A program made the position numbers and the translations under genes. A DNA stretch of 64,000 nt, taken from Daejeonella sp. Its GTDB lineage: Bacteria; Bacteroidota; Bacteroidia; Sphingobacteriales; Sphingobacteriaceae. Shown here in pieces: positions 45,621 to 53,536 of the stretch. Within the stretch, counting starts at the first letter, position 1; every line of letters begins with the position of its first letter. Below the pieces are notes generated by a model, which did not search any database, was not told where the DNA came from, and was given only the letters and a program-made list of their open reading frames with translations. The stretch covers positions 62,001 through 126,000 of the forward strand of contig NZ_JAUXXZ010000009.1 of the NCBI RefSeq assembly GCF_030684675.1, read 5' to 3'.

Positions 45621-47324
45621 ATGAATATTAATATAAAAGCAGAGAAGCAAAATACCTACGATGCAATAGTAGTTGGTTCGGGTATTAGCGGTGGTTGGGC
45701 AGCCAAAGAATTGACGGAGAAGGGATTAAAGGTCTTAATGCTGGAGCGCGGTCGGAATGTTGAGCATGTTAAGGATTATGATACGGCCTTAATGAAGCCA
45801 TGGGAATTCAAACACAGAGGAAGAATCACTCCCGAGGAGCGTAGCCGCCATTTGGTACAAACCCGTGCCGGTCAGTACAGCGAGTTTAATGCAAAGTTTT
45901 GGGTAGATGATGTTGATTGTCCTTATACTGAAGTAAAACGATTTGACTGGTATCGTGGCTATCATGTAGGTGGAAGATCTCTTACCTGGGGACGTGGTTG
46001 TCTCCGTTTAAGTGAGATGGATTTTTCGGCCAATGCAAAGGATGGCTATGGCGTTGACTGGCCGGTACGTTATAAGGATATTTCACCATGGTATGATTAT
46101 GTAGAGCGCTTTGCTGGTATCAGCGGACAAAAGGAGGGGCTTGCTCAATTGCCTGATGGAATTTTTCTACCTCCATTTGAAATGAACTGTGTCGAGAAAG
46201 CAGTGAAAGAGCGAATCGAAAAACATTATAACAAAGAGCGGATGATGACCGTTTACCGGATGGCCAACCTGACCGTTCCGCATAATGGCAGAGGTAGCTG
46301 TCAGAATAGAAATCTTTGTAGCAGGGGATGTCCTTTCGGTGCTTATTTCAGTACACAATCGGCGACTCTGCCCGCCGCAATGGCCACTGGTAACCTGACC
46401 CTTCGTCCGTATTCGATTGTAAGTGAGATTCTTTACGATAAAGAAACCAGGAAGGCAAAAGGAGTTATGGTGATTGATTCAGAGACCAATGAGCATATTG
46501 AGTATTCTGCAAAAATTATCTTTATGAACGCCTCAACTCTGGGTACTACACAAATCCTATTGAACTCAACTTCTGATACCTTCCCTGATGGGTTGGGTAA
46601 TAGCAGCGGCCATCTTGGGCATAACCTGATGGATCATCACTTTCAGATTGGAGCATCAGGAAGGGCAGAAGGCTTTGATGATAAATATTACTATGGTCGT
46701 CGCCCGATTGGAATCTATATTCCGCGTTACCGCAACCTCGGTGATAAGCCGGAGCGGGATTATTTACGCGGTTTCCACTACGGAGGAGGTGCAAGCCGTA
46801 CAGGATGGCAGCGTGCTATTCCAGAAATGGGTTTTGGACAAGACTTCAAGGAGGAAATGACAGAACCAGGTCCATGGACTATGGGACTGGGATCTTTCGG
46901 TGAACATTTACCGGAATTTAAAAACCGTGCTTTTCTTGACAGAACAAAGAAGGATAAATGGGGACTTCCATTGCTTGCAGTAGATTGTGAGTTTGGTGAG
47001 AACGAGCGGAAAATGAGAATTGATATGAGAAACGATGCGGCCGAGATTCTGGAGGCTGCCGGAATGAAAGATATTCAGTCGTTCGACAGACCGGCAATAC
47101 CTGGAATGGCAATCCACGAAATGGGTACCGCACGCATGGGGCATGATCCCAAAACTTCAGTCCTGAACAAATGGAATCAGATGCATGATGTGAAGAATGT
47201 ATTCGTTACGGATGGTGCTTTCATGACTTCAAACGCCTGTCAAAATCCGTCATTGACTTATATGGCTTTCACCGCAAGGGCTTGCGATCATGCGGTAGGT
47301 GAATTAAAGAAGGGGAATTTATAA
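45621..47324 (+). CDS. GMC-family flavoprotein dehydrogenase
   Basis: A 567-aa FAD enzyme. The N-terminal Rossmann motif is [17 protein letters not shown] (17-33). The catalytic His499 ([10 protein letters not shown]) and Asn542 (NACQNPSLT) are present. A Cys cluster, Cys227, Cys233 and Cys237 ([15 protein letters not shown]), resembles the iron-sulfur site of FAD glucose dehydrogenases of the three-subunit type. With the Tat-signal partner just upstream it should be carried to the periplasm. Related pairs oxidise sugars or glycosides, often at C3. The substrate is unproven. Confidence 0.9.
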   Translation: MNINIKAEKQNTYDAIVVGSGISGGWAAKELTEKGLKVLMLERGRNVEHVKDYDTALMKPWEFKHRGRITPEERSRHLVQTRAGQYSEFNAKFWVDDVDCPYTEVKRFDWYRGYHVGGRSLTWGRGCLRLSEMDFSANAKDGYGVDWPVRYKDISPWYDYVERFAGISGQKEGLAQLPDGIFLPPFEMNCVEKAVKERIEKHYNKERMMTVYRMANLTVPHNGRGSCQNRNLCSRGCPFGAYFSTQSATLPAAMATGNLTLRPYSIVSEILYDKETRKAKGVMVIDSETNEHIEYSAKIIFMNASTLGTTQILLNSTSDTFPDGLGNSSGHLGHNLMDHHFQIGASGRAEGFDDKYYYGRRPIGIYIPRYRNLGDKPERDYLRGFHYGGGASRTGWQRAIPEMGFGQDFKEEMTEPGPWTMGLGSFGEHLPEFKNRAFLDRTKKDKWGLPLLAVDCEFGENERKMRIDMRNDAAEILEAAGMKDIQSFDRPAIPGMAIHEMGTARMGHDPKTSVLNKWNQMHDVKNVFVTDGAFMTSNACQNPSLTYMAFTARACDHAVGELKKGNL

Positions 47325-47376
47325 AAAAAAACAATTATGTAAACTGTAAATCGGCAGGCAAGAATGATTTGTTTTT

Positions 47377-47440
47377 AACCACATAGATACATAGTTCTGC
47401 ATTAGTGCAGAAATGTGAAAACTGTGTTTCTATGTTGTTA
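47377..47440. repeat. AACCACATAG inverted-repeat element, copy B (left unit)
   Basis: Arm AACCACATAGATACATAG (47377-47394), inner hairpin TTCTGCA-TTAG-TGCAGAA (47395-47412), and a slightly decayed right arm CTGTGTTTCTATGTTGTTA (47422-47440). It lies 41 bp before the decayed GxxExxY gene. Confidence 0.8.
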
Positions 47441-47481
47441 CATTATTAAATACATCGAAGTATTTTCAGTATGATCAACAA

Positions 47482-47731
47482 ATGATAACGCAAAGATATT
47501 TGGACGAATTGACTTATGTTGTTGTGGGTGCGGCCATTGAAGTGCATAAAATAATGGGAAGAGGCTTGCTTGAAAGCGTTTATCATCAATGTTTAAAAGA
47601 GGAATTAGCACTATATGAAACTGTTAAAATCTCCAAAAGGTATTTTAATAAACTTCAATTGTAATAATATCTTTAAAGAAGGACAAAAAACCTATGTAAA
47701 CGAGTATTTTAATTTATTACCTAAAAATTAA
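47482..47731 (+). pseudogene. GxxExxY protein gene, internally deleted
   Basis: The first 46 codons read MITQRYLDELTYVVVGAAIE, VHKIMGRGLLESVYHQCLKEEL, the known N terminus of GxxExxY proteins (PD-(D/E)XK nuclease-like, function unknown). The frame then ends at 47664. From 47615 another frame gives LLKSPKGILINFNCNNIFKEG, the family's C-terminal end, and stops at 47731. The middle, with the nuclease core (about 60-70 residues), is missing and the ends are joined out of frame. It lies between copy B repeats. Confidence 0.85.
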
Positions 47732-47733
47732 TC

Positions 47734-47752
47734 TCTATGTTTCTATGTGGTT
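47734..47752. repeat. AACCACATAG family right arm after the GxxExxY remnant
   Basis: CTATGTTTCTATGTGGTTA, whose reverse complement TAACCACATAGAAACATAG matches the left arm at 47377 in 17 of 18 positions. It starts 2 bp after the pseudogene stop. Confidence 0.8.
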
Positions 47753-47819
47753 AAAAAAATAACCTCACAGAAATTATAAAACCTATACGCTAACATCAAT
47801 AAATTGAACGATATCTAAT

Positions 47820-48905
47820 ATGCAAAATCAAGTAAAACCAGTACGTGTCCTTGTTTTAGGTTGTGGAAACATGGGTGCTTCCCATGCCATGGCTTATCAT
47901 ACAAACCCGGGATTTGAGGTCGTTGGACTTGTATCCCGGGGGAAATCCAAGGAAATATTGAATGCCAGAATGGGGAATAAGTATCCATTATTTAACGATA
48001 TGGATGAGGCGATGGAAGCTACAAAACCGGATGCGGTTTGTATCTCTACTTATCCGGATACTCATGAGAAGTATGCTGTTCAGGCTTTTGAGGCGGGCTG
48101 TCATGTCTTCATTGAAAAGCCGGTTGCCGATTCTGTGGAAGGTGCAGAACATGTAGTTGCAGCTGCGAAGAAAGCAAATAAAAAATTGGTGGTAGGTTAT
48201 ATCCTGCGCCATCATCCATCATGGGAGAAATTTATTGAACTGACCGGAGAATTGGGTAAACCACTGGTCATGAGGATGAATTTGAACCAGCAGAGTGATG
48301 GTGCAATGTGGACCCTGCATCGTAATTTGATGAGTACCCTTAGCCCTATCGTGGATTGCGGGGTTCATTATATTGATGTAATGTGTCAGATGACCCGTTC
48401 CAAACCGGTGCAGGTATATGCTATCGGAGCAAGATTGACTGAGGATATTCCTGCCGGTAATTATAATTATGGACAGCTCCAGATCCGTTTTGAGGATGGT
48501 TCGGTGGGATGGTATGAAGCAGGTTGGGGGCCAATGATCAGTGAAACGGCCTATTTTGTTAAAGATGTATTCGGTCCGAAAGGCTCTGTATCCATTGTAG
48601 CTAAAAATGCCGGTGGCGCAGGTAAATCCTCATCCATTGAATCACATTCCAAAACAGAATCAATACTTTTTCACCACGCAGATCTTGACAAGGATGAAAT
48701 GTTCGCCAAAGAAGATCTCGTAATCAATCTGGAAGATGAGCCCGATCATCAGGAACTTTGTAATCGGGAGCAAAGATATTTCCTGAAATCAATCGTAGAA
48801 GACCTCGATCTGACCGCTCATGCTGAAGATGCAGTGAACAGTCTGAGGATAGCATTTGCCTGTGATGAATCAGTAAAAACCGGTAAAGTAGTTCCCTTAA
48901 GTTAA
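47820..48905 (+). CDS. Gfo/Idh/MocA family oxidoreductase
   Basis: A 361-aa NAD(P)-dependent sugar oxidoreductase without a signal peptide. The Rossmann motif is VLVLGCGNMGASHAMAY, followed by the EKP motif (FIEKPVAD) and the C-terminal substrate domain with DCGVHYIDVMCQM (Asp-x3-His). Some relatives act on 3-keto sugars or inositols. It starts 496 bp after the GMC gene, beyond the repeat and pseudogene segment, and runs in the same direction. Confidence 0.92.
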   Translation: MQNQVKPVRVLVLGCGNMGASHAMAYHTNPGFEVVGLVSRGKSKEILNARMGNKYPLFNDMDEAMEATKPDAVCISTYPDTHEKYAVQAFEAGCHVFIEKPVADSVEGAEHVVAAAKKANKKLVVGYILRHHPSWEKFIELTGELGKPLVMRMNLNQQSDGAMWTLHRNLMSTLSPIVDCGVHYIDVMCQMTRSKPVQVYAIGARLTEDIPAGNYNYGQLQIRFEDGSVGWYEAGWGPMISETAYFVKDVFGPKGSVSIVAKNAGGAGKSSSIESHSKTESILFHHADLDKDEMFAKEDLVINLEDEPDHQELCNREQRYFLKSIVEDLDLTAHAEDAVNSLRIAFACDESVKTGKVVPLS

Positions 48906-48961
48906 TTAGTGGTATTCTATTGAGATTCATAGAATGATCAATAAATAGTTATAATAAGTGT

Positions 48962-49969
48962 ATGTCAATCAAAACAAATGAAATTCCTGTAGGTGTTATC
49001 GGTCTGGGCCTTATGGGTTGCAGTATTACCACCTGCCTTCTGATGGCCGGACATCCTGTGGTGGCAATTGCACCGATCAGCATCGATATGACCACCGCCG
49101 AATCGCGTATCCGAAAACATTTTGTTAAGGCAAAAGAGGAGGGACTGGTCAGTGAAGATCCGGAGTTCTATTTTAAGAACCTGATTATTACTGAAGATTA
49201 TAGAGCGCTGAATCCTTGCAAACTGGCTATCGAATGTACCCTTGAAAGTGAAGAGATTAAAAAGGTAGTTTATGGCAAGATTGAAGCCGTTATTGCTGAA
49301 GATGCATTGATGACCAGCAATACCTCGGCAATTCCGATCAGTATTTTGCAGAAGATGACCAAACACCCTGATCGTTTCTTCGGATTGCACTGGGCTGAGC
49401 CTTCGCATACCACCCGCTTTTTGGAGGTGATTTGCGGCGATCAAAGTGATATTGAAAAGGGAGAATACCTGTATGAGCTTTCTAATTACTGGAACAAGGA
49501 AGCGACTTTGGTTAGAAAGGACATCCGCGGGTTTATCGGCAATCGTTTAATGTATGCCATGTACCGTGAGGCTTTTTATCTGGTTGAAAACGGGTATGCA
49601 ACTGTTGAAGACGTTGACAGGGCATGCCGCAATAATACCGGCTACTGGATGACGCTTGTAGGTGTATTCGGGTGGATGGACCTGACCGGAGTACCTGCCT
49701 ATCATAATGTAATGAAGGATCTCAATCCGACCCTTTGTAATGATACCCGTGTGCCAAAGCTGATTGATGATATCGTGAAGGCTGGCGGAAAGGGAGTTGC
49801 AAATGGTCATGGTTTTTATAAGTACACACCCGAAGAATCGAAGTTGTGGGAAGAAACCTTTGCCGATTTCAATTATGAAATCAGGAATCTGGCGATGAAA
49901 TATCCTTTTGATATCGTAAAAAGAAAGCTGGCTAAACTGAAAGAAGAAAAAGAAGCTAAGGATAGTTAA
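48962..49969 (+). CDS. 3-hydroxyacyl-CoA dehydrogenase-like protein
   Basis: A 335-aa NAD-binding protein with the start VGVIGLGLMGCSITTCLLMAGH and then the SNTSAIPISILQKM and FFGLHWAEPSHTTRFLEVI motifs of this family. The typical HFFNP is replaced by HWAEP, so the substrate may not be an acyl-CoA; sugar acid or hydroxy acid dehydrogenases of the same fold are possible. It follows the Gfo/Idh/MocA gene by 56 bp and the next gene by 1 bp. Confidence 0.85.
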   Translation: MSIKTNEIPVGVIGLGLMGCSITTCLLMAGHPVVAIAPISIDMTTAESRIRKHFVKAKEEGLVSEDPEFYFKNLIITEDYRALNPCKLAIECTLESEEIKKVVYGKIEAVIAEDALMTSNTSAIPISILQKMTKHPDRFFGLHWAEPSHTTRFLEVICGDQSDIEKGEYLYELSNYWNKEATLVRKDIRGFIGNRLMYAMYREAFYLVENGYATVEDVDRACRNNTGYWMTLVGVFGWMDLTGVPAYHNVMKDLNPTLCNDTRVPKLIDDIVKAGGKGVANGHGFYKYTPEESKLWEETFADFNYEIRNLAMKYPFDIVKRKLAKLKEEKEAKDS

Positions 49970-49970
49970 T

Positions 49971-50612
49971 ATGAAGACTCTTTCTGTTCCTTATATCCAT
50001 GCAGATAACATTTATGCTGTAGACGAAATCTCGGCGAAGCTGGATCATGTTCATCAGGAACTAATTAAAATCACACCCTGGGCGGCATACCCCTACAAAC
50101 CCGAGCTAGCTTTTGCAATAGCTTATAGCGATCAGGCTGTATTCCTTAAGTTTTACGTCGAAGAAAAACATATCCGGGCTGTTTATTCTGAACCCAATGA
50201 TCCGGTTTATAAGGACAGTTGCGTAGAATTTTTCGTCTCTTTTGGGGATGAAAAGGAATACTATAATTTTGAGTTCAATTGTGCAGGCACCTGTCTGCTA
50301 AGCTTTGGGGAAAAAAGATCTAACCGTATTATGTCTGGTGATGAGCTGATCAAAACAATAAGCTCACGCAGTGCAATAAAGCCTGCCAATAGTAAAGATT
50401 CCAATATTGGTTGGGAGTTGACCATTTCAATCCCATTCAGCGCATTTCAGTACCATCAGTTCAAATCCCTGAAAGGGAAAAAATGCCGCGCGAACTTTTA
50501 TAAATGCGGAGATGATCTTCCTGAACCACATTTTGTGGTCTGGAATGAGATAAAAACCGAAGAACCGGATTATCATCGGCCGGAATTTTTCGGTTCAGTA
50601 GAATTTAATTAA
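49971..50612 (+). CDS. CBM9-like / carbohydrate-binding domain protein
   Basis: A 213-aa protein with a single CBM9-like beta-sandwich (AFAIAYSDQAVFLKFYVEEKHIRAVY, DSCVEFFVSFGDEKEYYNFEFN, GWELTISIPFSAF). No signal peptide is visible, so its location is uncertain. Such genes often lie in sugar-use clusters. It follows the preceding gene by 1 bp and is probably translated together with it. Confidence 0.85.
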   Translation: MKTLSVPYIHADNIYAVDEISAKLDHVHQELIKITPWAAYPYKPELAFAIAYSDQAVFLKFYVEEKHIRAVYSEPNDPVYKDSCVEFFVSFGDEKEYYNFEFNCAGTCLLSFGEKRSNRIMSGDELIKTISSRSAIKPANSKDSNIGWELTISIPFSAFQYHQFKSLKGKKCRANFYKCGDDLPEPHFVVWNEIKTEEPDYHRPEFFGSVEFN

Positions 50613-50643
50613 CAAATTATTAAAAATATTAATCACAAAGAAA

Positions 50644-51042
50644 ATGGAAAAAATAGAAATACAACACCCGGATAAGGCAGATAAAAGTTTTACTACCGGA
50701 GCATACTCATCAGGGGTTTTGGCGGCAGGCGACTGGCTGTTTGTAAGCGGACAGGCTGCAGTAGATTTTACAACAAGTACTTTCGTTTTGGGTACTATTG
50801 AGGAGGAAACTCATCTGACTATTCACAACGTTAAGCGTATTTGTGAAGCAGCAGGATTTACTCTCGATGATATAGTAAAATGTACGGTTCATTTGAGTGA
50901 TATCAAAGATTTTGATCGTTACAATGCGGTTTATGCGACTTATTTTACAAAAGTTAAGCCGGCGCGTACAACTGTACAATCAGGTTTGGGCCATGGCATA
51001 AAAGTGGAGATTGATGCAATTGCATTTCGCCAGGGACGGTAA
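50644..51042 (+). CDS. RidA family protein
   Basis: A 132-aa RidA/YjgF/YER057c protein. Arg109 in KPARTTVQSGL, the ligand-binding Arg of the active RidA type, is present. RidA hydrolyses reactive imines/enamines released by PLP enzymes. A PLP enzyme is coded 1.4 kb downstream, and the pairing makes sense: one makes a reactive intermediate, the other removes it. Confidence 0.93.
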   Translation: MEKIEIQHPDKADKSFTTGAYSSGVLAAGDWLFVSGQAAVDFTTSTFVLGTIEEETHLTIHNVKRICEAAGFTLDDIVKCTVHLSDIKDFDRYNAVYATYFTKVKPARTTVQSGLGHGIKVEIDAIAFRQGR

Positions 51043-51080
51043 TTTTAGTATTAACCACAATTCGATTGTTAATATAGGTT

Positions 51081-51224
51081 AACCACATAGACACATAGTC
51101 TTTTTGTTTAAATATGAGTGTAATATAGATCCCTAAAGGAATTTCACATAGTTAGAAGCCCGGAAGCCGGGCTTCTAACTATGCCCCTAACATATACACC
51201 CTAAAACTATGTATCTATGTGGTT
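51081..51224. repeat. AACCACATAG inverted-repeat element, copy C
   Basis: Arms AACCACATAGACACATAG (51081-51098) and CTATGTATCTATGTGGTT (51207-51224) pair at 17 of 18 positions. Within lies a perfect 17-bp hairpin stem, CATAGTTAGAAGCCCGG (51147-51163) with CCGGGCTTCTAACTATG (51167-51183), loop AAG. No gene is inside. Confidence 0.88.
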
Positions 51225-51292
51225 TTTAATTGCGACATAAAGAAAGAAAATTTAGCTTTTAAATATTTCTCTTTACTTTTCAGAATAAAGAA

Positions 51293-52381
51293 ATGACTGA
51301 AGAATCAATATTTATTTTTGATTGCCATCTCGATCTGTCGATGAATGCGATTGAATGGAACCGGGATCTTAAAAAATCTGTTTATGAGATCCGGGAGAGT
51401 GAGATGGGAATGACAGATAAACTTGATCGGGGTCTTGGAACGGTAGCATTGCCTGAATTACGCAAGGGTAAGATTGGTCTGGTGGTTGCCACACAGATTG
51501 CCCGTTATGTAGAACGGGGCAGTCTTATTCCGGGCTGGAATTCTCCTGAGATTGCATGGGGAATTTCTCAAGCTCAGTTAGCCTGGTACCGTGCGATGGA
51601 AGATCAGGGTGAGATGGTGCAGATTACTAACCTCAGCCAGATGGAAGCCCATCTGGCACTTTGGTTTGATAAAACCATTCCTGATAAAGGGAAACCGGTG
51701 GGATATATACTCAGTCTTGAAGGCGCAGATTCCTTCGTCAATATTTCTTATCTTGAAAAAGCATATGCTTATGGCCTAAGGGCTTGCGGTCCGGCACATT
51801 ATGGTCCGGGCAGGTATGCTGCAGGTACCGGCAGGACCGAAGGACTCACAGCCGCAGGCAGGGAGCTTGTTGCTGAGATGGATCGTTTGAATATGATTCT
51901 GGATGTTACCCACTTAACAGATAAAGGCTTTGATGAGGCAACATCCATGTATCAAGGACCGGTATGGGCAAGCCATCATAATTGCCGTAAACTGGTAGAT
52001 AACCAAAGGCAGTTAACAGATGATCAGATTAAAGTTCTGATAGAGAGAAATGCTGTGATTGGCGGAGTTTTCGATACCTGGATGCTGACTGACAATTGGG
52101 TGCGTGGAAAAGACGATCCTAAAGAAAGAAATGTACATCTGGAGCTGATTGTAGATCATTATGACCATATCTGCCAACTCGCAGGAAACAGTCTGAACGT
52201 TGCCATTGGCAGTGATCTGGATGGTGCTTATGGGAAGGAACAGTCGCCTTATGATCTTGAAGACATTTCTGATCTGCAAAAACTGAATGGGATGTTAAAG
52301 CGTAGAGGATATTCAGCCGAAGATATTGAGAATATATTTTATAAAAACTGGTTGCGCTTCCTAAGAAAAGCCTGGGCCTGA
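51293..52381 (+). CDS. Membrane dipeptidase (peptidase M19) family protein
   Basis: A 362-aa metal-dependent enzyme of the renal-dipeptidase type. Metal ligands are visible as FDCHLDLS, the Glu in SLEGADS, HLTDKGF and the ASHHNCR pair, with GSDLDGAYG near the end. No signal peptide is seen, so the protein is cytoplasmic despite the family name. Family members cleave dipeptides, including ones with D residues, which fits the D-amino acid enzyme just 15 bp downstream. Confidence 0.92.
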   Translation: MTEESIFIFDCHLDLSMNAIEWNRDLKKSVYEIRESEMGMTDKLDRGLGTVALPELRKGKIGLVVATQIARYVERGSLIPGWNSPEIAWGISQAQLAWYRAMEDQGEMVQITNLSQMEAHLALWFDKTIPDKGKPVGYILSLEGADSFVNISYLEKAYAYGLRACGPAHYGPGRYAAGTGRTEGLTAAGRELVAEMDRLNMILDVTHLTDKGFDEATSMYQGPVWASHHNCRKLVDNQRQLTDDQIKVLIERNAVIGGVFDTWMLTDNWVRGKDDPKERNVHLELIVDHYDHICQLAGNSLNVAIGSDLDGAYGKEQSPYDLEDISDLQKLNGMLKRRGYSAEDIENIFYKNWLRFLRKAWA

Positions 52382-52396
52382 TTTAATGATTATCCG

Positions 52397-53509
52397 ATGA
52401 ACTGGTACACAATAAAAGATGTAGAAAATATTGATTCTCCGGCACTTGTGGTCTACAAGGATCGGGTTGAGCATAATATCCGGAAGGTTTTGACTATGGT
52501 CAAAGATCCGGCACAGCTCAGACCTCATGTTAAGACCAATAAAATGCTTGAGGTCTGCAAAATGATGCGGGATTCAGGAATCAGGAAATTTAAGGCTGCC
52601 AGCATAGCTGAGGCAGAAATGCTCGGAATGGCAGGCGCTGAAGATGTGATACTGGCCTATCAGCCTGTAAAGCCAAAATTTCTTCGTCTTTTGAAGCTGA
52701 TTGATGCATATCCTGCTACAAAGTATTCCTGTCTCGTAGATAACATTGAATCTGCCCGCATGTTCTCCGAACTAATGTCAGCCAGGACCCGGATCGGGTC
52801 CGGGTTGACAGTGTTCATTGACCTGAATGTTGAAATGAACCGAACCGGGATAAAACCTGCTCAGGCATACGACTTATTTAAAGAATTGCAGAAGCTCCCA
52901 GGCATTGAATTCAAAGGTTTTCATGCCTATGATGGCCATATCCGGGATTATGATCTGGCAGAGCGTATTGCCCATTGTGACCGTGATTTTAAAGAAGCTG
53001 AAGAGCTTCGAAATAAAATTCAGTCTGAAGGTTATGGTTTACCACTGCTTGTCGCGGGTGGAACGCCAACATTTGCCATTCACTCATCAAAACAAAACAC
53101 AGAATGCTGCCCGGGAACATTTATTTTCTGGGATAAGGGCTATCATGATGCCTTGCCTGAGCAGGACTTTCAGTATGCAGGGCTTGTCCTGACGAGGGTT
53201 ATTTCACTACCGGCTGAAGATAAAATATGCATCGATCTTGGGCATAAATCGATTGCTTCAGAAAATGATTTGCAGAAGCGGGTTTACTTTTTAAATCATC
53301 CGGAACTGAAGCCCCTTGGTCAGAGTGAAGAACACCTGGTTATTGAGGTAGCTAAGAATCATAATTTTAAGATTGGAGATATTTTATATGCGCTCCCGAT
53401 TCATATATGCCCTACAGTCGCACTTTACGACCGCGCGGTAATTATAAAAGATGGAGAAGTGTGTGATACATGGAAAGTGGTTGCCAGAGACCGACAGATT
53501 AATTATTGA
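52397..53509 (+). CDS. D-threonine aldolase / D-serine dehydratase-like PLP enzyme
   Basis: A 370-aa fold-type III PLP enzyme with an alanine racemase-like barrel. The PLP lysine is Lys46 in RPHVKTNKM. The metal site at the C terminus is His336-x-Cys338 (HICPT); a His/Cys pair is described for D-serine dehydratase, and His/Asp for bacterial D-threonine aldolase. It should act on D-3-hydroxy amino acids. It follows the dipeptidase gene by 15 bp. Confidence 0.88.
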   Translation: MNWYTIKDVENIDSPALVVYKDRVEHNIRKVLTMVKDPAQLRPHVKTNKMLEVCKMMRDSGIRKFKAASIAEAEMLGMAGAEDVILAYQPVKPKFLRLLKLIDAYPATKYSCLVDNIESARMFSELMSARTRIGSGLTVFIDLNVEMNRTGIKPAQAYDLFKELQKLPGIEFKGFHAYDGHIRDYDLAERIAHCDRDFKEAEELRNKIQSEGYGLPLLVAGGTPTFAIHSSKQNTECCPGTFIFWDKGYHDALPEQDFQYAGLVLTRVISLPAEDKICIDLGHKSIASENDLQKRVYFLNHPELKPLGQSEEHLVIEVAKNHNFKIGDILYALPIHICPTVALYDRAVIIKDGEVCDTWKVVARDRQINY

Positions 53510-53536
53510 CAATTTACACGTCCTAAAATAATTATT

